Assembly: GCF_947498635.1 (NCBI RefSeq)
Contig: NZ_CANMKV010000014.1
Location: 40,647-104,646, forward strand
DNA length: 64,000 nt
Direction of reading: 5' to 3'
Origin: an uncultured Microbulbifer sp.
GTDB lineage: Bacteria > Pseudomonadota > Gammaproteobacteria > Pseudomonadales > Cellvibrionaceae
The position numbers were made by a program, and so were the translations under genes. How positions within the stretch are numbered: the stretch's first letter is position 1; every line of letters starts with the position of its first letter. Below, one piece after another: positions 9,719 through 18,379 of the stretch. The notes under the pieces are model-generated. The model was not told where the DNA came from, ran no database searches, and saw only the letters and a list, made by a program, of their open reading frames with translations.

Positions 9719-9746
9719 AGCACCAGTTGAGCTACCAACTGGTGCT
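9719..9746. terminator. Convergent hairpin between the S9 peptidase and the unknown gene
   Basis: A perfect 11-bp inverted repeat (AGCACCAGTTG / CAACTGGTGCT) with a 6-base loop, placed between convergent genes. The T-run is short on both sides, so termination is inferred mainly from position and stem strength. Confidence 0.6.
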
Positions 9747-9765
9747 TTCACAAAGAAACGACCTT

Positions 9766-10143
9766 TTAGTGGAGCTGTCCTGAAGCCTGGGAGGGCTCCT
9801 CAACTGAACTCACTGGCTCATCTAAGCCATGTGACAGTACAAAATAATAAATCACCTGCAGCTGCCCGTGGATTTCTGTCATCAGATCGAAGTTATACTC
9901 CCCCCTTTCCCCTGGGCCCACTTGTACAGACACAATATGTGAGGGTTCAATAAAGAACTCCGCTACCGGGCGTTTGCCGCGCATCACCTGTACTAGCAAT
10001 GTACGGGTATCCTCCTCTGCAAAGCGCCAATAATAGTCATCATCATCATAAACGACGCTCTCCGGGGTGCCGGCCCGGAGTATGCAATTGGGATGTTCAG
10101 TCAGCCAGGGCCAAAATTCTTTGAAAGGAATAGTCTGCTGCAT
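9766..10143 (-). CDS. Conserved-looking hypothetical protein, 125 residues, downstream of flavodoxin
   Basis: I do not recognise a family. The protein has no signal peptide or membrane segment. It is acidic, opens with MQQTIPFKEFWPWLTEHPNC, carries a run of aspartates and tyrosines (YDDDDYYWRFAEED) near residue 32, and has a predicted beta-rich middle (FIEPSHIVSVQVGPGERGEY). The tail is rich in Ser, Glu and Pro. It begins 6 bp after the flavodoxin stop on the same strand, so the two are almost surely co-transcribed, and a role linked to flavodoxin is the most natural guess, but only a guess. The 5' end is supported by this tight spacing. Confidence 0.7.
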   Translation of the reverse strand: MQQTIPFKEFWPWLTEHPNCILRAGTPESVVYDDDDYYWRFAEEDTRTLLVQVMRGKRPVAEFFIEPSHIVSVQVGPGERGEYNFDLMTEIHGQLQVIYYFVLSHGLDEPVSSVEEPSQASGQLH

Positions 10144-10149
10144 GAAGCG

Positions 10150-10701
10150 TTAGTCATCCAGCTCGGTTACACTGCCGGCACCACCATCGATGGCAAACTC
10201 CTCGGCTATCTGTTGACACCAGCGATTGAGGCGTTCAGCCGTCAACTCTTCCTGCTGGTCTTCATCGATTGCGAGGCCCATAAATTTGCCCTCCCCCGCA
10301 ATCTCCGCTTTGGAGGCCTCAAATTCATAGCCTTCCGTGGACCACAAGCCGACAATGGTCGCCCCTTGCTCGACAATCACATCGTGCAACATACCCATGG
10401 CGTCGAGGAAATAATCGCCGTAGCCGAACTGGTCGCCCAGACCAAACAGAGCCACAGTCTTACCGCTGAAGTCGATTTCCCGCACATCCTCCCAGAACTC
10501 TTCCCAGTCGGATTGAATCTGGCCAAAGTCCCAAGTCGGGATACCAAAAATCAAATTTTGATAGTTGGCGATCTCCAATTGGGTCACATCGGCTACATCA
10601 AACAGATCTACCCGATCTTCCCCCAGGCGGGTGCGGATGCGCAGGGCTACAGATTCGGTGTTGCCTTCGTCGCTGCCATAAAACAAGCCGATTTTGCTCA
10701 C
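10150..10701 (-). CDS. Long-chain flavodoxin
   Basis: An FMN-binding electron carrier of 183 residues. The GTG at 10701 follows GAGGAA and opens with MSKIGLFYGSDEGNTESVA, the family's beta-strand plus phosphate loop; the further in-frame start at 10731 lacks support. FMN-stacking segments are visible in GIPTWDFGQIQSDW and FGLGDQFGYGDYFLDAMG. The long-chain loop is present. The phosphate loop reads SDEGNTE where E. coli FldA has SDTGNTE, a modest change. Flavodoxins feed electrons to enzymes such as biotin synthase, MetH or IspG/H; which partner applies here is not shown. Whether it corresponds to FldA or FldB needs a tree. Confidence 0.92.
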   Translation of the reverse strand: MSKIGLFYGSDEGNTESVALRIRTRLGEDRVDLFDVADVTQLEIANYQNLIFGIPTWDFGQIQSDWEEFWEDVREIDFSGKTVALFGLGDQFGYGDYFLDAMGMLHDVIVEQGATIVGLWSTEGYEFEASKAEIAGEGKFMGLAIDEDQQEELTAERLNRWCQQIAEEFAIDGGAGSVTELDD

Positions 10702-10811
10702 AGTTATTCCTCTTCGCCCAAATCGGGCCACACTAGATACCTATTGGCGGGGCGGCGTATTCTCCCAGCAAAGGCGGGGCGCGGCAAGCTGGCTCGGGTG
10801 GACTGGGAACA

Positions 10812-10837
10812 TAAAAAAGCCCCCGACTAGCGGGGGC
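10812..10837 (-). terminator. Intrinsic terminator of the CpxP/Spy-like gene
   Basis: A 7-bp stem (GCCCCCG / CGGGGGC) with a 5-base loop, followed on the - strand by six T's. It lies about 80 bp downstream of the Spy-like stop. Confidence 0.85.
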
Positions 10838-10914
10838 AAAGGGTTATGAGCCGAGCGGACCTCTGGGGAAGGGTACGCCCGACAGATCGCACAAGGAGTC
10901 TGCGATAGTGGGGA

Positions 10915-11385
10915 TCAGGAATCGGATGTGCGTCGCTCAAGACGCTCCTCACGCCATTTCATGTGGCGCTCTTTGCGCTTCTCTTTCAACGTTTCAAATT
11001 TGGCTTTCTGTTCATCGGTAAGAATCGCCTCGAACTGCTGGCGTATCTGGAAGTGGTTTTGCATTTTCTGTACTTCCAGCTTGCCCAACTCAGTACCAAG
11101 CTGGTCTAGTGTGGCCTGGTCGGCGCCACTCTCCATCGCGGCGCGGATTTGCTTACGCAACGCACGTAACTGCTCGCGCTGGGCAATTTTGCTGTCGCTG
11201 TTACTCTCCCGGTTGGCTTTCAACTGCGCCTTTTGCCCCTCGGTCAAGCCCAGTTCACGCGCCATATGCTCAAAACCGCGCTTGTGGTGCCCTTCGCCCC
11301 CCCCAAATGCCATGGATGCTGCAGGGACCGCCATCACCCCGGCCAAAGCCAAGCTACCTAGTACTACTTTCCAGTTCTTCATCAC
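10915..11385 (-). CDS. Periplasmic CpxP/Spy-family (LTXXQ) protein
   Basis: A 156-residue exported protein with signal peptide MMKNWKVVLGSLALAGVMAV ending near AASMAFG. Family LTXXQ-type motifs are visible twice: LGLTEGQKAQLK near residue 46 and ILTDEQKAKFETLK near residue 120, separated by a charged helical region rich in Gln, Arg and Glu. Spy is an ATP-independent periplasmic chaperone and CpxP an inhibitor of CpxA. The gene is divergent from cpxR, the same layout as E. coli cpxP-cpxRA, with GTAAA repeats between, which favours a CpxP role. A strong terminator follows. Cleavage site and exact start (11385 or 11382) are uncertain. Confidence 0.87.
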   Translation of the reverse strand: MMKNWKVVLGSLALAGVMAVPAASMAFGGGEGHHKRGFEHMARELGLTEGQKAQLKANRESNSDSKIAQREQLRALRKQIRAAMESGADQATLDQLGTELGKLEVQKMQNHFQIRQQFEAILTDEQKAKFETLKEKRKERHMKWREERLERRTSDS

Positions 11386-11433
11386 TCCATCCTCTCGTTT
11401 GCATTCAGTGAATTCATAGTAAGTCTGGCCAGT

Positions 11434-11478
11434 GTAAACAGGGGCAAACCCCGGTAAACATTTGTTAAGAACAGTAAA
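11434..11478. promoter_or_regulatory. CpxR-box-like GTAAA repeat array in the divergent cpxP-like/cpxR intergenic region
   Basis: GTAAA at 11434-11438, GTAAA at 11454-11458, GTTAA at 11464-11468 and GTAAA at 11474-11478 lie on the same strand with start spacings of 20, 10 and 10 bp. The known CpxR site is GTAAA-N5-GTAAA, so this reads as overlapping boxes phased by the DNA helix. The position between the CpxP/Spy-like gene and cpxRA supports autoregulation. Binding itself is inferred. Confidence 0.72.
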
Positions 11479-11550
11479 AAGCCCAAGAGGCTGCGATAAC
11501 TAGCGCCAATGCTTTGCATATAATGGCCTCACAGCAACTGAGAGAACGCC

Positions 11551-12255
11551 ATGAGCCGCATCCTCCTGATCGACGACGACACAGAATTGACCGACCTATT
11601 GAAAGAGTATCTAACCGGGGAAGGTTTTGATGTGACCGCGGCCAACGATGGTGGGCGCGGATTGGCACTGGCGCAGAGCCAGAATTTTGACGCCCTGGTA
11701 CTGGATGTCATGCTGCCGGTGCACAACGGTTTTGACGTGCTGCGAAAACTGCGCGAGGAGGCCTCACCCACTGGCCGCTCCCTGCCCGTGATCATGCTCA
11801 CTGCTAAGGGCGATACCGTAGACCGTATCGTAGGTCTGGAAATGGGTGCCGACGACTATCTCCCCAAGCCCTGTAACCCACGTGAACTGGCCGCGCGACT
11901 GCGCGCGATATTGCGCCGCGGTCGGGTCGAAGTGGAGGACAGCGACGACAGCCTCACCAGTGGCCAGCTGCGCCTGCTGCCGGCCGAATATCAGGCCTAT
12001 TGGGCCGACCAGGCCCTATCCCTCACTGGCGCCGAATTTTCAGTTCTCAAAGTGCTGATTCAAAACGCCGGCGATGTGGTCGGTAAAGAGGTACTAACCG
12101 AGAGCGCACTGGGACGCAAGTTGATGCCCTACGACCGCTCCATCGATGTTCACGTCAGCAATATTCGCAAAAAGCTCGCGGATAAAGGCGCCAGCCGCGA
12201 CTTGATTATCAATATTCGCGGCGCCGGCTATATGCTCACCCAGGCCAAGCAGTAG
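11551..12255 (+). CDS. cpxR: Response regulator, CpxR-like (OmpR family)
   Basis: A 234-residue two-component regulator. The N-terminal receiver has the acidic pocket IDDDTELTDLL, the phospho-acceptor D52 in LVLDVMLP, the switch threonine in VIMLTAKG and lysine in YLPKPCNPREL. The C-terminal winged helix shows LTGAEFSVLKVLIQN and SIDVHVSNIRKKL. The sequence follows E. coli CpxR through both domains (GLEMGADDYLPKP and RSIDVHVSN blocks). The partner kinase gene follows after 11 bp. In the Cpx system it activates envelope protein quality-control genes, probably including the divergent CpxP/Spy-like gene, through the GTAAA boxes upstream. Confidence 0.9.
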   Translation: MSRILLIDDDTELTDLLKEYLTGEGFDVTAANDGGRGLALAQSQNFDALVLDVMLPVHNGFDVLRKLREEASPTGRSLPVIMLTAKGDTVDRIVGLEMGADDYLPKPCNPRELAARLRAILRRGRVEVEDSDDSLTSGQLRLLPAEYQAYWADQALSLTGAEFSVLKVLIQNAGDVVGKEVLTESALGRKLMPYDRSIDVHVSNIRKKLADKGASRDLIINIRGAGYMLTQAKQ

Positions 12256-12266
12256 GTAGTTTCAAA

Positions 12267-13643
12267 ATGCGCAGCCTCTTCTGGAAGATGTTTTTTGGCG
12301 CGTGGATTACCGCCATGGTGATGGTGGTCGCCGCCATTTACATTACCCACTTTGGCGAATTCGGCGATCCCCGCCAGGAGGAGCGCTGGGAGGGACCCGC
12401 ATTATTTCGTGAAGTGATGCGCAATATGCGCATCGCCCGCCGCCACGGGCCCGAGCAGTTTCAGCACTGGCTAGAACGCGCGCCAAAGAAAGTCAAACGA
12501 AGGGTCTACGCCGTGGACAGTGAAGGCAATGACCTGCTCAGGCGGTCACTGCCAGAAAATATGATGCCGCTGATCAACAGCCTCGACTACCGAAACCGTG
12601 AGGCTCACATGCTGGTAGACAACAAGCCCACGGTAGGTTTCTTCCTCCCAATGCGCACCGGGGATCCCCTGCGTATCACCCTGGTTGCCGGGGATAGTAA
12701 GGAGGGCCTGTTACTGCGATTTTTATGGCGCAACTTCTGGCCCATGCTATTGCTCTCCATGATTACCTCCGGGATCGCCTGCTACTGGCTCGCCAGCTAT
12801 TTGAGCCGCCCCCTTGAGCAGCTCCGCGCCGCCACAAAACGGGTCGCAGCCGGCGAGCTGGACTATCGAGTTGCCCCCAGCCTGCACACCCGCAACGATG
12901 AGCTCACTGATCTGGCCCTGGATTTCGACTCCATGACTGCTCAACTACAGGAATCGATGTCCGAACAGCGCCGTCTGATCAAGGATGTCTCTCACGAGCT
13001 TCGCTCACCCCTGGCGCGACTGCAGGTAGCGCTCGCCATCGCTCGTCAGAAACAAGTCATGGGACTGGACAAGGAGCTGGATAAAATCGGTAAAGCGGCG
13101 GACTACCTGGAAGACATTATCGCCGATGTGCTGTCCTTGCCGGTTAGCAGCCAGGAGCAGCGCCCACTGGACGATGTAGTAGAGCTGAACAGTCTGCTTA
13201 ACGCACTGCTCGACGATCTCCACATCGAAGCTGCGGAAAAACATTTGGGGTTCGATATGAGTGGCAGCGCCCAGGAACTGCTGATCGCCACCCGCGGCAG
13301 CTCCCTCACCGCAGCACTGGAGAACATCCTGCGCAACGCTATCAAGTACAGCCCGGCCAATGGATTGGTGCGACTACTGGTGCAGGAATTCACCGACACC
13401 TGCACCATCTCTGTCATCGACTCGGGTTCCGGTGTAGATGAGTCCGATCTCGAAGCCATTTTCCGCCCCTTCTACCGCACCGATAACGCCCGCACCCGCG
13501 AAAGCGGTGGCTTTGGCCTGGGACTGGCCATCGCTCAGCGGACCATACTGCACCACGGCGGCAGTATTACAGCACGTAATAGCGTCGGCGCCGGCCTTTG
13601 TGTCGAGATCAAGTTGCCGCTGATCCACCTCAGCGACGATTGA
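12267..13643 (+). CDS. cpxA: Sensor histidine kinase, CpxA-like
   Basis: A 458-residue inner-membrane kinase, nearly the length of E. coli CpxA. A first membrane helix (residues about 8-28) and a second (about 152-172) bracket a periplasmic sensor of roughly 120 residues. A HAMP linker follows (SRPLEQLRAATKRVAAGELD), then the dimerisation helix with phospho-histidine H243 in DVSHELRSPLARLQ. The ATPase domain has the N box ALENILRNAIKYSP, G1 VIDSGSGVDE and G2 GGFGLGLAIAQR. It would phosphorylate the adjacent CpxR in response to envelope stress. The ligand or signal is not readable here. Confidence 0.9.
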   Translation: MRSLFWKMFFGAWITAMVMVVAAIYITHFGEFGDPRQEERWEGPALFREVMRNMRIARRHGPEQFQHWLERAPKKVKRRVYAVDSEGNDLLRRSLPENMMPLINSLDYRNREAHMLVDNKPTVGFFLPMRTGDPLRITLVAGDSKEGLLLRFLWRNFWPMLLLSMITSGIACYWLASYLSRPLEQLRAATKRVAAGELDYRVAPSLHTRNDELTDLALDFDSMTAQLQESMSEQRRLIKDVSHELRSPLARLQVALAIARQKQVMGLDKELDKIGKAADYLEDIIADVLSLPVSSQEQRPLDDVVELNSLLNALLDDLHIEAAEKHLGFDMSGSAQELLIATRGSSLTAALENILRNAIKYSPANGLVRLLVQEFTDTCTISVIDSGSGVDESDLEAIFRPFYRTDNARTRESGGFGLGLAIAQRTILHHGGSITARNSVGAGLCVEIKLPLIHLSDD

Positions 13644-13733
13644 ACCGCAGAGGAGCTGCTATAACCTTGACTAAAGCCAGCAATTCGCTGGCCATCGAGG
13701 TTTATGACCCCAAATTTAACAAAGGGCATGGCT

Positions 13734-14450
13734 ATGCGCTGGATACTCTACATCCTGATTTTCCTGGTCCTATTACTCATGGCCGGGTATTTATTCCCCA
13801 GGGAGGTTTCTCTGGAGCGCAGTATTTATATCGACAGACCTCCCCAGACGGTATTTCCCTACGTTAACAACTTTCGCAAGTTTAATAGTTGGTCCCCCTG
13901 GCGGAATATCGACCCAGCCATGGAATACAAATACAGTGGCCCGGAAGCGGGCGTCGGCGCCTCCATGAGCTGGCACGGGGAAAATTCTAAAGAGGGCGGC
14001 GGGACCCAAACCATAACCGCCAGTACACCGAACTCGCTGGTGCAAACCGATTTGGATTTTGGCGACGGCAGTGAGGCCACCGCAGAATTTAAACTGCAAG
14101 AGCAAAATGGCGGCACCCAGGTAAGTTGGAGCTTCAATACCGATACCGGGGGTGGCCCGAGGGAGCGCTGGATGGGCTTGGCGATAAAAAAAATGGTGGG
14201 TGAGTCCTACGAGCAAGGACTCACAAAACTCAAGCAGCTGATGGAATCCAGTGCCAAAACCAACGAGATAAACGAGCGAAAAAATAGCGACACTACGGAC
14301 TCCGTCTCCGATATTCCCTCCGATGTCGACGATGCCATGGGAGGTGGCCCCCAGGGAGTACAGTCTGAAATGCGCAACCAACAGCAGGAGGAGGCTGGAG
14401 AAACCGAGGAGAACGAAACAGGGGATCAGAAGGAAAACGAGCAGCCCTAG
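13734..14450 (+). CDS. Membrane-anchored SRPBCC-family (polyketide cyclase-like) protein
   Basis: One N-terminal transmembrane helix (MRWILYILIFLVLLLMAGYL) is followed by an SRPBCC/START-like domain: ERSIYIDRPPQTVFPYVNN, FNSWSPWRNIDP, a glycine-rich segment, and a C-terminal helix ending near residue 165. A 75-residue acidic, Gln/Glu-rich tail follows, with no known fold. The start at 13734 has an AAAGGG site seven bases upstream; 13728 and 13704 are in-frame alternatives. Ligand and role are unknown. It lies 90 bp after cpxA on the same strand and may be part of the Cpx output, which is an inference from position alone. Confidence 0.82.
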   Translation: MRWILYILIFLVLLLMAGYLFPREVSLERSIYIDRPPQTVFPYVNNFRKFNSWSPWRNIDPAMEYKYSGPEAGVGASMSWHGENSKEGGGTQTITASTPNSLVQTDLDFGDGSEATAEFKLQEQNGGTQVSWSFNTDTGGGPRERWMGLAIKKMVGESYEQGLTKLKQLMESSAKTNEINERKNSDTTDSVSDIPSDVDDAMGGGPQGVQSEMRNQQQEEAGETEENETGDQKENEQP

Positions 14451-14480
14451 CGCCAAAAAAACGAGCCCTGATAAATAAAG

Positions 14481-14501
14481 AGGCCCGCATTACGCGGGCC
14501 T
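14481..14501. terminator. Bidirectional terminator between the SRPBCC gene and rluB
   Basis: An 8-bp stem (AGGCCCGC / GCGGGCCT) with a 5-base loop lies between convergent genes. TAATTT follows on the + strand and CTTTATTT on the - strand. Confidence 0.75.
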
Positions 14502-14533
14502 AATTTAAGACACAATGCCGTGTGGTTCACACC

Positions 14534-15391
14534 TCAGGATTTATTGCGTCGCTGCGCCGGTACCGGCGACTTACGCAGCTTGCGCCGCTGGCGCTCCAGG
14601 ATCTGTTTTTCCCCCTGCGTCAGTGGACGCTGCCCCAGCTTGGGCAGACCGGCGGTGATGCACAGGTCATCAATCTCCCTAGGTTCCATCTCGATCCACT
14701 GGCCCACGCGTACGTGGGAGGGAATAAACACGCTGCCATAGCGCACACGCTTGAGGCGGCTCACCCGAACCCCCTGGGACTCCCACAGTCGGCGAACCTC
14801 ACGGTTGCGCCCCTCCATCACCACACAGTAGAACCAGCGGTTTCTGCCCTCTCCCCCACTCTCGACAATATCGGTAAAGCGCGCGGAGCCGTCATCTAAA
14901 AGCACACCCTTAACGAGGCGCCTCTTCATCTCGTCGTCCACATCCCCCTGGATGCGCACCAAATATTCACGATCAATCACCGATGAAGGGTGCATCAGCT
15001 TGTTGGCCAGCTCGCCACTATTGGTAAATAGCAGCAGGCCGCTGGTATTGAAGTCCAGCCGGCCTACGGAAATCCAGCGGCCAGTTTTCAGCCTCGGCAG
15101 ACGGTCGTAAACGGTGGGGCGCCCTTCAGGGTCGTGGCGGGAACAAATCTCCCCGACCGGCTTGTTGTAGAGAATGACCCGACAGCGATTTTCCCCTGTA
15201 GAGGGCAGGCTCTGACCGTCAAATTCAATTTGGTCCGCATCGGTAACCCGCTCGCCGAGTTCCGCTACTTTACCGTTAATCGTCACGCGGCCCGCATCGA
15301 TTGCGCGCTCCATTTCACGCCGTGACCCGAGGCCGCTGCGCGCTAGTACTTTTTGCAATTTTTCGCCTGCTGGCGAGGTGCCATCACTCAT
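14534..15391 (-). CDS. rluB: 23S rRNA pseudouridine(2605) synthase RluB
   Basis: A 285-residue RsuA/RluB/RluE-family pseudouridine synthase. An N-terminal S4 RNA-binding domain ([19 protein letters not shown]) is followed by the catalytic core with the family motif [17 protein letters not shown], whose aspartate attacks the uridine. The C-terminal tail is basic ([19 protein letters not shown]). RluB modifies U2605 in 23S rRNA; this assignment over RluE or RsuA rests on the conserved scpA-scpB-rluB gene order. Its ATG overlaps the scpB stop by 4 bp, so translation is probably coupled. Confidence 0.92.
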   Translation of the reverse strand: MSDGTSPAGEKLQKVLARSGLGSRREMERAIDAGRVTINGKVAELGERVTDADQIEFDGQSLPSTGENRCRVILYNKPVGEICSRHDPEGRPTVYDRLPRLKTGRWISVGRLDFNTSGLLLFTNSGELANKLMHPSSVIDREYLVRIQGDVDDEMKRRLVKGVLLDDGSARFTDIVESGGEGRNRWFYCVVMEGRNREVRRLWESQGVRVSRLKRVRYGSVFIPSHVRVGQWIEMEPREIDDLCITAGLPKLGQRPLTQGEKQILERQRRKLRKSPVPAQRRNKS

Positions 15392-16527
15392 GGGGTGGTG
15401 TTTTCCGCTTGCACTACATCTTGGGAATCGTCATCGACACCACTGCTTTCCCGGTCCCGCTCCTCTCGGCCGGACGCAGTCTCCGTGTCGATATCACCAA
15501 ACAGGCTGCTCTTGGGCAATGCTGCCGCAATAGGGGGCGCTGGCTCCCCATCTTCGGCTTCCTGTTCAATTTCGCTTTCATTTTCTGTTTCTAGAGCTGG
15601 TTCTTCCCCGGTGACAATGACCCGAGGCTCCGTGGCAGGCAAATTTTCACCCGCCACCTGTGCCAACTCCCACGTATCTTCCAAGGCCTCTGAAGGCGCT
15701 GCATCCAATACAACGTCATCGACAGCCTGTGCTTCCATCTCAGCTTGTACCGGCCCCGCCGCTTCGAGATTATCCGCGGTCTCTGCCGCGATATCCTCGA
15801 GGGCTGCTGCAACCAGAGCATCCTCGGCCGCATCGATACTCTCTTCAGAGGAAACAACCTCTTCAGCTTCTGCTGTACTCTGATCTCCACCCGCTAGCCC
15901 GGTATCCCCCGGCGGATCTTCGCCCTCCTCGGTGAGTGCAGCGGGGACCTCCTCTGGAGAAAGGCCTTCGGCTTCGAGGATCTTATTCAGACTTTCAATA
16001 TCGCGGACTTCGGCCAAAGTGGGCAGTTCATCCAGGGAAGCGAGATTAAAATAATCGAGAAAGTCCCGGGTAGTTGCATAGAGCGATGGTTTGCCCGGCA
16101 CATCGCGGTGACCCACCACCTTGATCCATCCTCTATCCAGCAAGGTTCTTACGATCTGTGAGCTGACCGCTACTCCGCGAATTTCCTCGATATCACCGCG
16201 GGTCACCGGCTGGCGATAGGCGACAATCGCCAATGTTTCCAGGGTAGCGCGGGAATACCTCTGCGCTTTTTCCTCCCAAAGGCGGTTCACCCAGGGGGCT
16301 AGGTCCTCAGGCACCTGAAAGCGCCAACCACTCGCCACTTTTTTGAGCTCAAAGCCGCGCCCGTCACAACTTTGAGCAATTTCTCCGAGCGTATCGCGAA
16401 GCGTTGAGATGGAAGGGCGGTCCTCCTCATCCAGCAAGGAGAGGAGTTTATCTTCACTGAGGGGTTGTGCGGAAGCCAGCAGAGCACCTTCGAGGAGCCT
16501 GCGCAGTAATTCCGGAGCGATTGTCAT
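15388..16527 (-). CDS. scpB: Segregation and condensation protein ScpB with long acidic C-terminal extension
   Basis: ScpB is the winged-helix (kite) subunit of the SMC-ScpAB chromosome condensation complex. Residues 1 to about 185 hold the two winged helices ([60 protein letters not shown]). The remaining 190 or so residues are low-complexity and very acidic, rich in Glu, Ala, Asp and Pro. Typical ScpB proteins are about 180-280 residues, so the 379-residue product is long. It overlaps scpA and rluB by 4 bp each, indicating a tight operon. The acidic tail could modulate DNA or kleisin contact; this is speculation. Confidence 0.93.
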   Translation of the reverse strand: MTIAPELLRRLLEGALLASAQPLSEDKLLSLLDEEDRPSISTLRDTLGEIAQSCDGRGFELKKVASGWRFQVPEDLAPWVNRLWEEKAQRYSRATLETLAIVAYRQPVTRGDIEEIRGVAVSSQIVRTLLDRGWIKVVGHRDVPGKPSLYATTRDFLDYFNLASLDELPTLAEVRDIESLNKILEAEGLSPEEVPAALTEEGEDPPGDTGLAGGDQSTAEAEEVVSSEESIDAAEDALVAAALEDIAAETADNLEAAGPVQAEMEAQAVDDVVLDAAPSEALEDTWELAQVAGENLPATEPRVIVTGEEPALETENESEIEQEAEDGEPAPPIAAALPKSSLFGDIDTETASGREERDRESSGVDDDSQDVVQAENTTP

Positions 16528-17585
16528 CTTCTCGTTTCCAACTCTTCTTCTCTGGACGGCGCCTGCTCCACAGTGAGCGAGGCTTCATCAACCGAGGCGC
16601 TTTCAGCGACAGCGGCCCGGGCCAAATCATCCCCCTCTTCGCTACCGAAGTCACTTTCGCTATCCTCAAATTCCTCATCAACAGAATCACTGCTGTGGCT
16701 GGCCGCACGCACGTGAATAGGCCCGAAGGACTCGTTCTGTACCAGCTCCACCAGAGATTCCTTGACCAGTTCCATCACCGCAAGGAATGTCACCACGACG
16801 CCGAGACGACCCTCCTCCGCACTAAACAGGCTCACAAATGGCACAAACTGCCCGTGGCGGATACGGTCGAGCACCTGGGTCATGCGCTCGCGGGTGGAGA
16901 GCCGTTCACGTTCTACCTGGTGACTCTCAAACATATCAGCACGGCGCAATACATCCGCCAGCGCCACCAGAACCTCTTTTAGGTCCACCTCTGGGTCCGG
17001 TCGGGTGATATTGCGATCCGGCCCCTCTGCACGGGCCTGGTGGATATCGCGCCCCACTCGGGGGATCTCATCGAGATCCTCGGCAGCAGTCTTGAAGCGC
17101 TCATACTGCTGTAGGCGGCGAATCAACGCTGCGCGGGGGTCCTCGCCCTCCTCCTCTTCGGCAGCGGGGGGGCGTGGCAACAGCATGCGAGACTTGATCT
17201 CAGCCAGCATCGCCGCCATGACCAAATATTCCGCCGCCAGCTCGAAACGTATCGAGGTCATCATCTCCACATAGGTCATATACTGACGGGTGATGTCCGA
17301 CACGTTAATTTCCAGGATATCCAGATTCTGACGGCGAATAAGATATAGAAGGAGATCCAGAGGCCCCTCAAAGGCCTCCAAAATGACTTCCAATGCATCC
17401 GGCGGAATAAAAAGATCCGGCGGCAGGTCGGTAAAAGCCTCCCCCAATACGAGCGCGAGCGGCTCCTCGCCGCTCTGCAGGTCTTGGTTTTCCGGGGTGT
17501 CGTCGGCAGAGGACTCGGTTTCGGTAGCCGCGACATCGGCAAGTACCTGCTCCTCCACCTCGGCTAGTAATTCTTCACTGGACAC
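16524..17585 (-). CDS. scpA: Segregation and condensation protein ScpA
   Basis: The kleisin subunit that bridges SMC heads. The conserved N-terminal segment begins near residue 68 (EAFEGPLDLLLYLIRRQNLD, then ILEINVSDITRQYMTYVEMM), followed by EYLVMAAMLAEIKSRMLLPR. The C-terminal winged helix lies at about residues 220-290 (FVPFVSLFSAEEGRLGVVVTFLAVM in two parts). An acidic N-terminal extension of about 60 residues and an acidic C-terminal tail of about 60 residues frame the core, making it 353 residues against the usual 240-280. It sits between yciO and scpB, the normal gammaproteobacterial order. Confidence 0.92.
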   Translation of the reverse strand: MSSEELLAEVEEQVLADVAATETESSADDTPENQDLQSGEEPLALVLGEAFTDLPPDLFIPPDALEVILEAFEGPLDLLLYLIRRQNLDILEINVSDITRQYMTYVEMMTSIRFELAAEYLVMAAMLAEIKSRMLLPRPPAAEEEEGEDPRAALIRRLQQYERFKTAAEDLDEIPRVGRDIHQARAEGPDRNITRPDPEVDLKEVLVALADVLRRADMFESHQVERERLSTRERMTQVLDRIRHGQFVPFVSLFSAEEGRLGVVVTFLAVMELVKESLVELVQNESFGPIHVRAASHSSDSVDEEFEDSESDFGSEEGDDLARAAVAESASVDEASLTVEQAPSREEELETRR

Positions 17586-17639
17586 CCTGCCCCACCCTCA
17601 AAACCGCAAACAGTCGATTATACACCAGCAAGGCGCCAA

Positions 17640-18263
17640 TCAACCCAGTATTTCATCAGCGGCACCGCAGCCCTGGCGGATCAGCTCCGGCTCCTCACCA
17701 GTAAGGTCGATCACCGTGGTTGGCTCCAAGCCACAAAAACCACCATCAATAATCAGTTCCACCTGGTGCTCCAAGGTATCGCGAATATCGTAGGGGTCGG
17801 TCAACGGCTGCTCATCGCCCGGCATAATAAGACTGCAGCTCATCAGCGGTTCGCCCACCGCCTCAATCAGCGCGAGGGTAATTGCGTTGTCGGGCACCCG
17901 AATACCAATCGTCTTGCGCTTGGGGTGGATCAGGCGGCGCGGCACCTCAGCGGTGGCCGGCATGATGAAGGTATAGGAACCGGGCGTGTGATTCTTTAGC
18001 AGGCGGAACATCTGGTTGTCCACCTTCGCATAAGTTGCCAGCTCTGACAGGTCGCGACACATCAAAGTAAAGTTGTGGTGTTTATCCAGCTGGCGCAAGG
18101 CGCGTATCCGCTCTACGGCCAGCTTTTCCCCCAAGCGGCAGCCTATCGCGTAAGCGGAGTCGGTGGGATACACAATGACCCCTCCGCTGGTGACTATATC
18201 CGCAGCCTGACTGATCAAGCGCCCCTGAGGATTTTCCGGATGAATTTGAAAGAACTGCGCCAC
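17640..18263 (-). CDS. yciO: YciO/Sua5-family L-threonylcarbamoyladenylate synthase-like protein
   Basis: A 207-residue YrdC/Sua5-fold protein. The GTG at 18263 matches the E. coli YciO start (here VAQFFQIHPENPQGRL) and follows a run of six G's; the TTG at 18275 is the alternative. Typical segments are GGVIVYPTDSAYAIGC, FTLMCRDLSELATYA and TIGIRVPDN. The related TsaC/Sua5 enzymes make threonylcarbamoyl-AMP for tRNA t6A; YciO proteins have the fold, but their cellular role is not settled. It lies 54 bp upstream of scpA and probably begins or belongs to the scpAB-rluB transcript. Confidence 0.92.
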   Translation of the reverse strand: MAQFFQIHPENPQGRLISQAADIVTSGGVIVYPTDSAYAIGCRLGEKLAVERIRALRQLDKHHNFTLMCRDLSELATYAKVDNQMFRLLKNHTPGSYTFIMPATAEVPRRLIHPKRKTIGIRVPDNAITLALIEAVGEPLMSCSLIMPGDEQPLTDPYDIRDTLEHQVELIIDGGFCGLEPTTVIDLTGEEPELIRQGCGAADEILG

Positions 18264-18300
18264 AAAGCCCCCCAAGCTTTTATGAATTGAAACCTCTCAC

Positions 18301-18321
18301 GGTGGGCACAGGTCGCCCACC
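18301..18321 (-). other. Hairpin between the RNase AM gene and yciO
   Basis: A perfect 7-bp inverted repeat (GGTGGGC / GCCCACC) with a 7-base loop lies between two co-oriented genes. There is no clear T-run, so it may be a weak terminator or a processing hairpin. Confidence 0.4.
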
Positions 18322-18379
18322 AGGGATCCCGGGCCAGACAATATCCGCAACCTGCGCGCGCAGAGTGAACCCCACGCAA

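Noticed and set aside
10093..10830. A 245-codon open frame opposite the flavodoxin gene
   Set aside because: It lies wholly antisense to a clear flavodoxin and a small gene, has no recognisable motifs and appears as a by-product of GC-rich codon positions.
13704..13733. Upstream start for the SRPBCC protein
   Set aside because: The later ATG at 13734 has the AAAGGG site at the right distance and begins the membrane helix directly.
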